Assembly (NCBI RefSeq): GCF_000429185.2
Contig: NZ_AUBJ02000001.1
Location: 4,402,001 to 4,466,000 of the forward strand
DNA from: Actinoalloteichus caeruleus DSM 43889
GTDB lineage: Bacteria; Actinomycetota; Actinomycetes; Mycobacteriales; Pseudonocardiaceae
Direction: 5' to 3'
DNA: 64,000 nt
The notes beneath the pieces are model-generated. The model made no database searches and was not told the origin of the DNA. It saw nothing but the letters and a program-made list of their open reading frames with translations. This document shows, one piece after another, positions 7,814 through 16,240 of the stretch (within the stretch, counting starts at the first letter, position 1; each line of letters opens with the position of its first letter). The position numbers and the translations under genes are program-made.

Positions 7814-8332
7814 ATGGGCGCGTTGGTCGCGACGCGACGACTCGCGGTGGTACCCGGCTGGTGGCGTCGCGCCCGTGTTCCCGCTGGCGGGTCGCTCCGC
7901 CGGCTCCGAGGCGGGATGGGCACGGTTGCCGGGATGGTCCTCCAGCTCCGGGGGAACGGTCGGACGACGCTGCGGGTGCGCGGTTGGCGCGGCGGCCGTG
8001 TGGTCGCCAGGCCCGTCCTCGTCACCCGGTACGAGGGCGGCCGATACCTCGTGTCGACGATTTCCGGTTCGGAGTGGCTCGCCGACGTGCGTGCCGCCCG
8101 AGGCCGGGCCGTGCTCGGCCGGGGGCGGAGGCCGGTGCGCCTGGTGGAGGTCGATCCGGCCGACAGGGCACCCGTGCTGCGTCGGCGCCTGGAGTGGCGT
8201 GGGAGCCGCTGGCCGGGACGCCCCCTGCCCACCGGGCTGTCCGAACCGGATTTCGCGCGGGCGGCCCGGCACGTGCCCGTGTTCCGCGTCCTACCAGTCG
8301 GAGGTCGGCGGTCGCGTTCCCGCCGTGGTTGA
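7814..8332 (+). CDS. nitroreductase/quinone-reductase-like (F420H2-type) small protein
   Basis: The 172-residue protein resembles the PF04075 deazaflavin (F420)-dependent nitroreductase/quinone-reductase family in its second half: GGRYLVSTISGSEWLADVRA, then ARGRAVLGRGRRPVRLVEV and APVLRRRLEW, ending HVPVFRVLPV. ATG 7814 has an excellent GGGGGAGGGAGG site at 7796-7807; a shorter version could start at 7934. The N-terminal 45 residues are Arg-rich and unlike relatives, so the gene may be partly degraded. It lies head to head with the truncated NmrA gene. Such enzymes reduce quinones or nitro groups with F420H2. The assignment rests on motif resemblance only. Confidence 0.6.
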   Translation: MGALVATRRLAVVPGWWRRARVPAGGSLRRLRGGMGTVAGMVLQLRGNGRTTLRVRGWRGGRVVARPVLVTRYEGGRYLVSTISGSEWLADVRAARGRAVLGRGRRPVRLVEVDPADRAPVLRRRLEWRGSRWPGRPLPTGLSEPDFARAARHVPVFRVLPVGGRRSRSRRG

Positions 8333-8824
8333 CCGCCCGCCGGAGCCGCGCCGTGCGCCTGCCGGCCCCGCGCCGCCCCCGGCGGAAGCGGGCGGATCCC
8401 GTTCCCGCGCCGCGCGGTGCACCCGGTGGGGCCGCCGGGTGCTCTGAGGGCCGGGGCGTGGGGCAGGGCGTCCCCGACATCTGAGGTGCGACGTCCGGGC
8501 AGGTGCCGGTGGATCCCCCACCCGGACTCCCGGCGGCATGCGGTCGGCCCCGACCACCCCCAACGCGGTCGGCGGCCGGGGTCGAAGTGAGTGGTCCCTC
8601 GTCCCGGGCGGTGCGTGGCGGCGTGCGAGGAACGGTCACCGGTGGACGGGGGAGAGCCGAGCACCGAACGAGATCGGGTCGACCTGGAAGTGATTCACTG
8701 TCCCCACGTAATCATCAACACTCGATGGATACCTCGCTTTACCCGATCGAGTCCCGTATCAATAATGGGTCATGGTCGCTGCGGTGAGATCGACGGGTGA
8801 CGGGCTATCGGTAGGGCTTCTGGT
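8333..8824. other. 490-bp intergenic region with an AT-rich island
   Basis: No gene is supported here. Bases about 8685-8785 are strikingly lower in GC than anything around them (for example ACGTAATCATCAACACTCGA and CGTATCAATAATGGGTCATG). The island precedes the GNAT gene and probably holds its promoter or a binding site. It could also be a relic of inserted DNA. Confidence 0.5.
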
Positions 8825-9841
8825 ATGACTGGCCATCGCGTGGAGACGCGAGGCGCCGGGGTGCCGCGACCACGCACGGCCGAGGATTCGGCGAGGCTGG
8901 AACGAGACGTTCTCCGGACCTACGCCTACGCCATCCGAGTGCGGGAGGACTTCGACCCGCAGGTGCGCGGCCCGTCGAGGCGCGGTTCCTCCCGCTCGGC
9001 CGGTGGTCCGCAGCGACTCGCCCTCTACATGAGACTCCTGGTCCGCAGCGTCGACAGCGATCCGTCACGGCTGGCCGCGACACGGCAGGTCTGCCGTCGT
9101 CGCTCGGAGGGCCACACCGCGACGGAACTCGACGACGACCGCCGGCAGGTGTACCGGGTCGCGGCCGACCTGGTGGGACAGGCACTCGACACCATCGAGC
9201 CCCGTGGGCCGGTGGACGGCCGACAGCGCGGACCAGCCGGGGCGGGGACGCCCTTCGGCACCACGGAGCCCTACGTCCAGGGCTCCTGGCACCGGCACGG
9301 CGCGGTGCGCCGTGGGTTGCGCCGGCTCAACCCCGTGTACTGGCTGCGGAGACTCCGCGCCGAGCAGCTCAGGCTGGTGCACCGCCGGCCGGCCCGCCCG
9401 GCCGGGATCCAACGCATCGAGGTGCGGCAGGGGCGGACCGCCGTCGGCTGGATGCTCTTCCAGGTGTGCGCGGAGTGCCGGCTCGGGTACGTCGGCAACG
9501 TGGTCGTCGACGACGCGTTCCGTGGGCGCGGGCTGGGGAGGCGGATGGTGCTGGCGGCCCGCGAGCTGGCGCCCGGGTGCAGCTGGTTGACCACCAGCCA
9601 GTACGACACGGCGGAAACGTTCTGGCGCGAGATGGCGCGCCGGACCGGTGACGCCTACCGCGAGGTGAGCGGGGTGTCCGCCTGCCCGCACACCGGGCAC
9701 GAGGTGATGCGGTACGCCGCAGGGGCGGACGTGCGGCGCAGCGTTCCGCTCACCCGGGTCGAGCTGCCCGCCGACCTGGCGGCACGCGGCCCGCGCGGGC
9801 CGGTGGGCGGGGCGCCCCGCCCCGGCCGTCCCCGCTCCTGA
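8825..9841 (+). CDS. GNAT-family N-acetyltransferase with unknown N-terminal extension
   Basis: Of its 338 residues, about 195-300 form a GNAT fold. Strand beta4 reads LGYVGNVVVDDAFRGRGLGRRM, which contains the acetyl-CoA pyrophosphate loop RGRGLGR, followed by VLAARELAPGCSWLTTSQYD and TAETFWREMARR. The first about 160 residues are Arg-rich and match nothing I recognise; the tail (GPRGPVGGAPRPGRPRS) is disordered. The Cys-rich stretch VCAECRLG just before beta4 is odd for the family. The substrate is unknown. The ATG has only a weak GGTAGGG upstream. It is followed by about 130 bp before the CNNM genes. Confidence 0.82.
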   Translation: MTGHRVETRGAGVPRPRTAEDSARLERDVLRTYAYAIRVREDFDPQVRGPSRRGSSRSAGGPQRLALYMRLLVRSVDSDPSRLAATRQVCRRRSEGHTATELDDDRRQVYRVAADLVGQALDTIEPRGPVDGRQRGPAGAGTPFGTTEPYVQGSWHRHGAVRRGLRRLNPVYWLRRLRAEQLRLVHRRPARPAGIQRIEVRQGRTAVGWMLFQVCAECRLGYVGNVVVDDAFRGRGLGRRMVLAARELAPGCSWLTTSQYDTAETFWREMARRTGDAYREVSGVSACPHTGHEVMRYAAGADVRRSVPLTRVELPADLAARGPRGPVGGAPRPGRPRS

Positions 9842-9975
9842 TCCCCGGGAAGGTGGTCGGGGGGCCTGGTGGTGCCCGCTCCTGATCTCGGGGGAGGGGC
9901 GGCGGGTTTGGTCCTCCGGCCGGTGGGGCACCAAGGCGGTACCGTCGATCCACGGTCGGCGATCATCCGCGGGGG

Positions 9976-11436
9976 TTGTCTGTGACCGAGTGGTTGCTGT
10001 TGGGCGTCGTGGTCCTGCTGGTGTTCCTGAACGCGTTGTTCGTCGCCGCCGAGTTCAGCCTCGTCACGGTCGACCGCGCCACCGTCGAGGAGCGGGCCCA
10101 GCGCGGGGACGCCCGTTCCGCCGGGGTCCTCTCCGCGCTGCGGACGCTCTCGACCCAGCTGTCCGGCGCGCAGCTGGGCATCACCGTGACCAGTCTCGTC
10201 GCCGGGTACGTCGCGGAGCCCTCCCTCGGCGCGTTGCTGGTCGGCCCGCTCGACGCCGTCGGTCTGGGGGCCGCCGCCTCCGGCGTGGCGTTCACCCTGG
10301 CGTTCGTCCTGGTCACCGCCTTCCAGATGGTGCTGGGTGAGTTGCTGCCCAAGAACTGGGCGATCGCGAGGCCCCTCGTGGTCGCGCGGGCGGTCGCCGG
10401 TGCCCAACGTGGTTTCACCGCGCTCGCCCGCCCCCTGCTGCGGGTGCTGAACGGCAGCGCCAACGCACTGCTGCGGGCGGTCGGTGTCGAGCCCCGGGAG
10501 GAGCTGGCCTCGGCGAGGTCCGCGCAGGAACTCGCGTCACTGGTGCAGCGGTCCGGTGAGGAGGGCACGCTCGACTCGGGGACGGCGCGCCTGGTCACCC
10601 GGTCCCTCGAGTTCGGCGAACGCACCGCGGGGGACGTGATGACCCCGCGCGGGCGGGTGCGCTTCGTCCGGGCGGACGCGCCGGTGTCCGAGGTGGTCTC
10701 CCGAGCCAGGGCCACCGGCCACTCCCGGTTCCCGGTGGTCGTCGACGACCTCGACGACCTGGTGGGGGTGGTGCACCTGAAGCACGCGGTCGCGGTCCCC
10801 GTCGACCGCCGGGCCGCCACCGAGGTGCGGGCGGTCGTCTCCGACGCCCTGCTGGTGCCGGAGACGCTGCCGCTCGACCCGTTGCTGGTCCGGCTGCGGG
10901 GGTACGGGCTGCAGCTGGGGGTGGTCGTCGACGAGTTCGGTGGCACCGCCGGCGTGGTCACCTTGGAGGACGTGGTCGAGGAGATCGTCGGGGACATCAG
11001 CGACGAGCACGACCGGCCGGTGTCCCAGGCGCGCCGACTCGCCTCGGGGGCCTGGCTGCTGTCCGGGTTGCTCCGGCCGGACGAGATCGCCGAGATCACG
11101 GGGACCGCGCTGCCCGAACACCCCGACTACGACACGGTGGCCGGGCTGGTGAGCCACCTGCTGGGCCGCATCCCCGAGGTCGGTGACGAGGCCAGGCTGG
11201 CGCTGCCGGGCCAGGAGGTGGTCCTCACCGTTCGGCGTCGGGACGCGCTCCGGGTCGATCTGGTGGAGCTCCTGGTGCGGGACGAGGCGGAGGGAGAGCC
11301 CGGCCGGCGCGCCGGTCCGGATGCCGAGCCGGGTGACCCGGCGTCGGGTTCACCGGGTGGGACGGGCCGGGGCGACCCCGGCCCGCACGGCCGGGGCGGC
11401 CGCGCGGATCGAGGGGGTGAGGACCGTGACCGGTGA
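9976..11436 (+). CDS. CNNM/CorC-type hemolysin-family transporter (HlyC/CorC family)
   Basis: The 486-residue protein has a DUF21/CNNM transmembrane domain (about 1-190; helices near 5-25, 60-80, 95-120, 130-150; motifs AEFSLVTVDR and MVLGELLPKN). A CBS pair (about 205-335) and a CorC_HlyC domain with LEDVVEEIVGDISDE follow. The family exports Mg2+/Co2+ or similar cations, or controls their homeostasis. The start is TTG 9976 or GTG 9982. The last 45 residues are a Gly/Pro/Asp-rich tail that overlaps the next gene. It forms a tandem pair with a shorter paralogue, as is usual in actinomycetes. Confidence 0.95.
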   Translation: MSVTEWLLLGVVVLLVFLNALFVAAEFSLVTVDRATVEERAQRGDARSAGVLSALRTLSTQLSGAQLGITVTSLVAGYVAEPSLGALLVGPLDAVGLGAAASGVAFTLAFVLVTAFQMVLGELLPKNWAIARPLVVARAVAGAQRGFTALARPLLRVLNGSANALLRAVGVEPREELASARSAQELASLVQRSGEEGTLDSGTARLVTRSLEFGERTAGDVMTPRGRVRFVRADAPVSEVVSRARATGHSRFPVVVDDLDDLVGVVHLKHAVAVPVDRRAATEVRAVVSDALLVPETLPLDPLLVRLRGYGLQLGVVVDEFGGTAGVVTLEDVVEEIVGDISDEHDRPVSQARRLASGAWLLSGLLRPDEIAEITGTALPEHPDYDTVAGLVSHLLGRIPEVGDEARLALPGQEVVLTVRRRDALRVDLVELLVRDEAEGEPGRRAGPDAEPGDPASGSPGGTGRGDPGPHGRGGRADRGGEDRDR

Positions 11437-12469
11437 GCTCACCGCCCTGGTCGTGGCCGTCGCGCTGCTTGCCGGCAACGCCTTCTTCGTCGGAGCGGAG
11501 TTCGCCCTCATCTCGGTGCGGCGCACCCAGTTGGAACCGCGGGTCCAGGCGGGTTCCCGGGTCGCCCGGCTCACCCTGCGCGCCGTGGAACGGGTGTCGT
11601 TGATGATGGCCGGCGCGCAGCTGGGGATCACGATGTGCTCCCTCGGCCTGGGCGCGGTGGCCGAGCCGGCGGTCGCGCGGCTGTTGGAGGGGCCGTTCGA
11701 GGCGTTGGGGGTTCCGGCGGGGCTGGTCCACCCGGTGGCCTTCGCGGTCGCGATGGCGGTGGTCGTCTACCTGCACATGGTGTTGGGGGAGATGGTGCCG
11801 AAGAACCTGGCGGTCGCGGGCCCCGTGCCCGCCGCCCTGGTGCTGGGGCCGCCGCTCTACCTGCTGGTCACCATCCTGAAACCCGCGATCGTGGTGCTCA
11901 ACGCGGTGGCGAACGGCCTGCTCCGGCTTCTGCGGGTCGAACCGAGGGAGGAGGTGGCGTCGGCCTTCACCCGGGAGGAGGTGTCCGCGCTGGCCGCCGA
12001 GTCCCGGCGGGAGGGACTGCTGGACGCGGACGAGTACCGGCTGCTCACGGGTGCGCTGGCGCTGCCGGAGAGCAGTGTGCGCTCGGTGCTGCTCCCCTTG
12101 GCCGACCTGGACGCGGTACCGACCTCCGTGACACCGGCCGACCTCGAGCGGGCGGCGACCCGCACCGGTTTCTCCCGGTTCCCGGTGGTCGACGACGCGG
12201 GAGAACCGGTCGGCTACCTGCACCTGAAGGACGTCCTCGAGGAGGACCCGGCGCGGCGGGAGCGGCCGGTGCCCTCGGAGCGGGTGCGGCCCCTGATCGG
12301 CGTGCGGCCGGAGGACACGCTGGAGAGCGCGTTGGGGTTGATGCGTCGGCACCGCGCGCACGTCGCGGCCGTGCGGGGCGCGGACGGGCGGACGCTGGGG
12401 ATCGTGGCGCTCGAGGACGTGGTGGAGGAGCTGGTGGGGGAGATCCGGGACGCCACCCGTCGGCGCTGA
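11426..12469 (+). CDS. second CNNM/CorC-type hemolysin-family protein
   Basis: This 347-residue paralogue has the CNNM domain (AEFALISVRRTQLE, then HMVLGEMVPKNLAV) and a CBS pair (GFSRFPVVDDAGEPVGYLHL, VALEDVVEELVGEI) but lacks the C-terminal CorC_HlyC domain. GTG 11426 is chosen because GAGGGGGTGAGG (11411-11422) lies just before it; it overlaps the preceding gene by 11 bases. The two probably act together, perhaps as a heterodimer, in cation export or sensing. This is known for the family but not shown here. Confidence 0.94.
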   Translation: MTGELTALVVAVALLAGNAFFVGAEFALISVRRTQLEPRVQAGSRVARLTLRAVERVSLMMAGAQLGITMCSLGLGAVAEPAVARLLEGPFEALGVPAGLVHPVAFAVAMAVVVYLHMVLGEMVPKNLAVAGPVPAALVLGPPLYLLVTILKPAIVVLNAVANGLLRLLRVEPREEVASAFTREEVSALAAESRREGLLDADEYRLLTGALALPESSVRSVLLPLADLDAVPTSVTPADLERAATRTGFSRFPVVDDAGEPVGYLHLKDVLEEDPARRERPVPSERVRPLIGVRPEDTLESALGLMRRHRAHVAAVRGADGRTLGIVALEDVVEELVGEIRDATRRR

Positions 12470-12508
12470 TCCCGGCCACGCCCTCCGTCCCCGGGGCCGG
12501 GTTCCGGC

Positions 12509-13729
12509 TCAGGTGGGCGGTCCGACGAGGAAGGGCTCCGGGTCGTCGAGGATTCCCCGCACCACCCAACCGGCGGCCCCCTGGACCGCGGCCCGGCTGC
12601 CCAGCACCGAGGGTTCCACCGCGATCGGAGCCCACCCGGAGGACACGACCCTGCGGTCCAGCTCGGCCAGCAGCGTCGAGCGCAACCAGGGCTCGAGCCT
12701 GGCGTAGGTACCCCCGAGCACGACGGTGGGGATGTCCACGAGGTTGATCACGTCGGCCATCGCGATCCCGAGCCAGCGTCCCGCGTCGGTCACCGCCGTC
12801 AGCGCGGCGGCGTCGTGGTCGCGCAGCCGCCCGAGCAGGTCGGCCATCCCGTCCCCTCCACCGCCTTCGGGCTCGGCCGGAACCCCGGCCGCGGCGAGCA
12901 CGGCCGCCCGGCCGGCGAGCCGTTCGAGGCAGCCCCGGCCGCCGCAGGAACAGGGTGGGCCGGCCGGGTCCACCGACAGGTGGCCGATCTCGCCGCCGAA
13001 GCCCCGCACGCCGGGGAAGAGCTCTCCCGACACCACGAGACCGGCCCCGATGCCGATCTCGCCGGACACGTGCACGAAGTCGCGACGGTCCTCCCGGCCA
13101 CCGAACCAGAGTTCGGCGAGGCCGGCGAGGTTCGCCTCGTTCCCGACGAGCAGGGGGCGGTCGGTCACACCCGTGCGGGCGCGCAGCTCGGTGTGGAGCG
13201 GGACGTCGCGCCAGCCGAGGTTGGGGGCGCTCCGCAGCAGGCCGGTCGAGGACTCCACCAGGCCGGGGACCGCCACGCCCACGCCGCCCACCGACACCCC
13301 GAGCCGGGCCGCCTCCGCCTGGGCGAGCCCGACGAGGTCCGCCACCTGGGAGAGGCCCTCCTCGACGGTCCGTCCCCGAGGTTCCACCTCCAGCGTCCAG
13401 CTGACGCGGACGCGTCCGGTGAGGTCGACCAGCGCGCAGGAGAGGGTGTCCACCCCGATCTCGACGCCGAGCCCGTGCGGCCCGGTGGGGGACAGCGACA
13501 GCGCGGTCCCCCGCCGCCCCCGGCCGACCCGGTGTTCGGGGCCGCCGTCGACCACGAGGCCGGCCGTGATCATCCGGTCGACGAGGCTGGAGACGGTGGC
13601 CTTGGTGAGGCCGGTACGCGCCGCGACGGACGCTCTCGACAGCCCGTCGGCCGTCGCGATGGTGTTGAGCACCAACGCCGAGTTGTGCCTGCGCACCGTG
13701 TGCTGCCCGGCCGGGCCCGACTGGTTCAC
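12509..13729 (-). CDS. xylR: ROK-family repressor, probable xylose regulator
   Basis: The 406-residue protein has an N-terminal winged HTH (about 10-65: ASVAARTGLTKATVSSLVDR) and a ROK sugar-kinase-like domain. The latter shows LGVEIGVDTLSCALVDLTG, the GGEIGH motif and the zinc-binding CSCGGRGCLE. It is divergent from the xylose isomerase gene, the classic position of XylR-type ROK repressors, which release DNA when xylose binds. The GTG start lies six bases after TAGGGT, so the mRNA is probably leaderless. The xylR name rests on family plus position. The 24-bp dyad at the xylA promoter is the likely operator. Confidence 0.92.
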   Translation of the reverse strand: MNQSGPAGQHTVRRHNSALVLNTIATADGLSRASVAARTGLTKATVSSLVDRMITAGLVVDGGPEHRVGRGRRGTALSLSPTGPHGLGVEIGVDTLSCALVDLTGRVRVSWTLEVEPRGRTVEEGLSQVADLVGLAQAEAARLGVSVGGVGVAVPGLVESSTGLLRSAPNLGWRDVPLHTELRARTGVTDRPLLVGNEANLAGLAELWFGGREDRRDFVHVSGEIGIGAGLVVSGELFPGVRGFGGEIGHLSVDPAGPPCSCGGRGCLERLAGRAAVLAAAGVPAEPEGGGGDGMADLLGRLRDHDAAALTAVTDAGRWLGIAMADVINLVDIPTVVLGGTYARLEPWLRSTLLAELDRRVVSSGWAPIAVEPSVLGSRAAVQGAAGWVVRGILDDPEPFLVGPPT

Positions 13730-13741
13730 CCGGCCACCCTA
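13730..13741 (-). promoter_or_regulatory. leaderless -10 element of the ROK repressor gene
   Basis: On the minus strand TAGGGT (13736-13741), then GGCCGG (six bases), then GTG at 13729. No ribosome site is possible in six bases, so translation should begin at the mRNA 5' end. Confidence 0.6.
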
Positions 13742-13871
13742 GTTTCCGGCCGGTGCCAGGCGGACGAGCGCGGTGAGGTCCTGGCCGCCGCGCCCTGAGG
13801 GGAACGTCCTGGCCAGGACGCCCGCGGGGCCGGGCCGCACCACCCCGGTCGTGCGCCGGCCAGGTGGAGGG

Positions 13872-13900
13872 TTGACCCGACCGGACCACGCGCGTACAAA
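13872..13900 (+). promoter_or_regulatory. xylA promoter
   Basis: TTGACC at 13872-13877 and TACAAA at 13895-13900 are separated by 17 bases, close to the consensus for the main actinomycete sigma factor. Transcription would start about 30 bases before the xylA GTG. The -10 hexamer is overlapped by the palindrome described in the next entry. Confidence 0.75.
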
Positions 13901-13920
13901 TTCAGTCATCAAACTATTTG
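13897..13920. promoter_or_regulatory. 24-bp dyad, candidate ROK (XylR) operator
   Basis: CAAATTCAGTCATC, then AAACTATTTG, reads as an inverted repeat (CAAAT at the left, ATTTG at the right, with partial symmetry inside) in an AT-rich patch within very GC-rich DNA. It covers the -10 region and start point of the xylA promoter, where a bound repressor would block initiation. ROK repressors typically bind AT-rich dyads of this size. Direct binding is inferred. Confidence 0.65.
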
Positions 13921-13937
13921 GGGCACCGGGAGGCAGC

Positions 13938-15110
13938 GTGGCCGACAAGCCGACTCGCGAGGACAGGTTCAGCTTCGGTCTGTGGACCGTTGGCTGGCGG
14001 GCGAACGACCCCTTCGGGGACGCCACCCGCGCCGCGCTCGACCCGGCGGAGGCCGTGCGCCGACTCTCCGAACTCGGCGCCTGGGGCATCACCTTCCACG
14101 ACGACGACCTCATCCCCTTCGGGAGCGACGCCGCCGCCCGCGACGGGCACATCGGCCGCTTCAAGCAGGCCCTCGAGGAGACCGGGCTGGTCGTCCCGAT
14201 GGTGACCACCAACCTGTTCGGGCACCCGATCTTCAAGGACGGCGCCCTGACCAGCAACGACCGGTCGGTGCGCCGGTTCGCGCTGCGGAAGGTCATGCGC
14301 AACATGGACCTCGCCGCCGAACTCGGGGCGAGCACCTACGTGCTCTGGGGCGGCCGTGAGGGTTCCGAGACCGACGCCGCCAAGGACGTCGCCGCCGCGC
14401 TGGACCGCTACCGCGAGGGCGTCGACACCCTCGCCCAGTACTCCATCGACCAGGGCTACGGCCTGCGGTTCGCCATCGAACCCAAGCCGAACGAACCGCG
14501 CGGGGACATCCTGCTGCCCACGATCGGGCACGTGCTGTCCTTCGTGTCCACCCTGGAGCACCACGAGCTCGTCGGCGTGAACCCCGAGGTCGGCCACGAG
14601 CAGATGGCCGGCCTGAACTTCGTCCACGGCATCGGCCAGGCGCTGTGGCAGGGCAAGCTCTTCCACATCGACCTGAACGGCCAGAAGGGACCGCGCTACG
14701 ACCAGGACCTCGTGTTCGGGCACGGTGACCTGCTCTCGGCGTTCTTCCTCGTCGACCTCCTCGAGCACGGCGGGTACGACGGACCCCGGCACTTCGACTA
14801 CAAGCCGCTGCGCACCGAGGACACCGACGGCGTGTGGGCGAGTGCCGCGGCGAACATGCGCACCTACCTGCTGCTGAAGGAGCGGGCGGCCGCCTTCCGC
14901 GCCGACCCCGAGGTCCAGGCCGCCCTGGAGGCGTCCCGGGTGCCGGAGCTGTCCCAGCCCACCCTCGCGCCCGGCGAGTCCGTCGCCGCCTTCCGCGCCG
15001 ACCGCACCGCGTTCGAGGACTTCGACGTGGAGGCCGTGGCACGCCGGGGTTACGGTTACGTCGATCTGGCCCAGCTGGCGCTGGAGCACCTGGTCGGCGC
15101 TCGCGGCTGA
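13938..15110 (+). CDS. xylA: xylose isomerase
   Basis: This 390-residue class I enzyme interconverts D-xylose and D-xylulose. Active-site residues match the Actinoplanes/Streptomyces enzymes in position: His54 and Asp57 ([12 protein letters not shown]), Glu181 and Lys183 ([13 protein letters not shown]), the metal ligands in [11 protein letters not shown], and [16 protein letters not shown] 13938 is chosen because GGGAGG lies 7 bases upstream and the frame before it is not protein-like. It is the first gene of xylA-dehydrogenase-xylB, divergent from the ROK repressor and controlled by the dyad over its promoter. Confidence 0.98.
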   Translation: MADKPTREDRFSFGLWTVGWRANDPFGDATRAALDPAEAVRRLSELGAWGITFHDDDLIPFGSDAAARDGHIGRFKQALEETGLVVPMVTTNLFGHPIFKDGALTSNDRSVRRFALRKVMRNMDLAAELGASTYVLWGGREGSETDAAKDVAAALDRYREGVDTLAQYSIDQGYGLRFAIEPKPNEPRGDILLPTIGHVLSFVSTLEHHELVGVNPEVGHEQMAGLNFVHGIGQALWQGKLFHIDLNGQKGPRYDQDLVFGHGDLLSAFFLVDLLEHGGYDGPRHFDYKPLRTEDTDGVWASAAANMRTYLLLKERAAAFRADPEVQAALEASRVPELSQPTLAPGESVAAFRADRTAFEDFDVEAVARRGYGYVDLAQLALEHLVGARG

Positions 15111-15172
15111 CCCGAGACGCCCTGGGTGTGGCGCGGCCGGCTGGGCGCGCCACACCGAGCACGGGGGTGAAG

Positions 15173-16240
15173 ATGACCAGGCAGCGCGTGGCCGTCCTGG
15201 ACCGCGTCGGTCATGTCAGGACCGAGGAGCGGGAGGTACCGGAACCGGGAGTGGGGCAGGTCCTGGTCCGGGTCGCCGCCGTCGGCGTCTGCGGTTCCGA
15301 CGTCCACTACTACGAACACGGCAGGATCGGGGACTTCGTCGTCGACTCGCCGCTGGTCCTCGGCCACGAGGCCTCCGGAACCGTGGTCCGACTCGGCCCG
15401 GAGGTCCTCGGACCGGAGGTGGGCCAGCGGGTGGCACTGGAACCGCAGAGCACCTGCGACCGTTGCGAGCAGTGCGCGCGGGGCCGCTACAACCTGTGCC
15501 CCAACGTGGTCTTCTTCGCGACGCCCCCGGTGGACGGCGCCTTCGCCGAGTACGTGGTCGTCGACGCCCGTCGGGCCCACCCGGTGCCCGACGGGTTGTC
15601 CGACGAGGCCGCCGCCCTGATCGAGCCGCTGGCCGTGGCCGTCCACGCCACCGCCAAGGCCCGGGTGGAGCCGGGGCAGAGCGTCCTGGTCAGCGGAGCC
15701 GGGCCCGTCGGACTGCTGTGCGCCCAGGTCGCGCTGGCCAGGGGCGCCGGCCGGGTGACCGTCACCGACGTCAACGAGCACCGGCTGCGGGTGGCCGCCC
15801 GCCTCGGCGCCCACCAGGTGCTGAACGTGGCGGAGGAACCCGACGCGGACGTGGCACCCGCCGAGGTGGTGCTCGAGTGCAGCGGGGCTGCCCGCGCGGT
15901 CGAGTGGTCGGTGCGGCGCGCCGCACCGGCCGGCACCGTCGTCCTGGTCGGGATGGGCGCCACGGTGACCTTGCCGCTCGACCTGATCCAGGCCAGGGAA
16001 CTGTGGATCACCGGCACCTTCCGGTACGCCCACGCGTACCCCGCCGCGATCGCTCTCGCGTCCTCGGGAGCCGTCGAGCTCGACGACCTGGTCACCGGCC
16101 GGTTCGACCTCGACGGCGTGGAGGACGCGCTCCTCTCCGCCCGCCGGGACCCGACCGCACTCAAGTCCGTGGTCAGCCCCGGAGGGCTCTCCCGGGCGTC
16201 GGCACCAACCACCTCCGACCGAGCAGGAGAACAGGCATGA
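15173..16240 (+). CDS. zinc-dependent polyol (xylitol/sorbitol-type) dehydrogenase
   Basis: The 355-residue medium-chain dehydrogenase has catalytic-zinc ligands Cys40 ([14 protein letters not shown]) and His65-Glu66 (LGHEASG). Structural-zinc cysteines are at 95, 98, 101 and 109 ([15 protein letters not shown]), with a Rossmann loop [22 protein letters not shown] is typical of sorbitol/xylitol dehydrogenases, which oxidise the polyol to a ketose with NAD+. Here it would feed xylulose to the kinase whose ATG overlaps its stop (ATGA). The 62-bp gap after xylA has an in-frame GTG-rich leader, but ATG 15173 follows GGGGGTGAAG. Confidence 0.93.
   Translation: MTRQRVAVLDRVGHVRTEEREVPEPGVGQVLVRVAAVGVCGSDVHYYEHGRIGDFVVDSPLVLGHEASGTVVRLGPEVLGPEVGQRVALEPQSTCDRCEQCARGRYNLCPNVVFFATPPVDGAFAEYVVVDARRAHPVPDGLSDEAAALIEPLAVAVHATAKARVEPGQSVLVSGAGPVGLLCAQVALARGAGRVTVTDVNEHRLRVAARLGAHQVLNVAEEPDADVAPAEVVLECSGAARAVEWSVRRAAPAGTVVLVGMGATVTLPLDLIQARELWITGTFRYAHAYPAAIALASSGAVELDDLVTGRFDLDGVEDALLSARRDPTALKSVVSPGGLSRASAPTTSDRAGEQA

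Noticed and set aside
12045-13889. 614-residue leftward frame overlapping the ROK repressor
   Set aside because: Out of frame with the clear ROK protein (12509-13729) and Arg/Gly-rich throughout.
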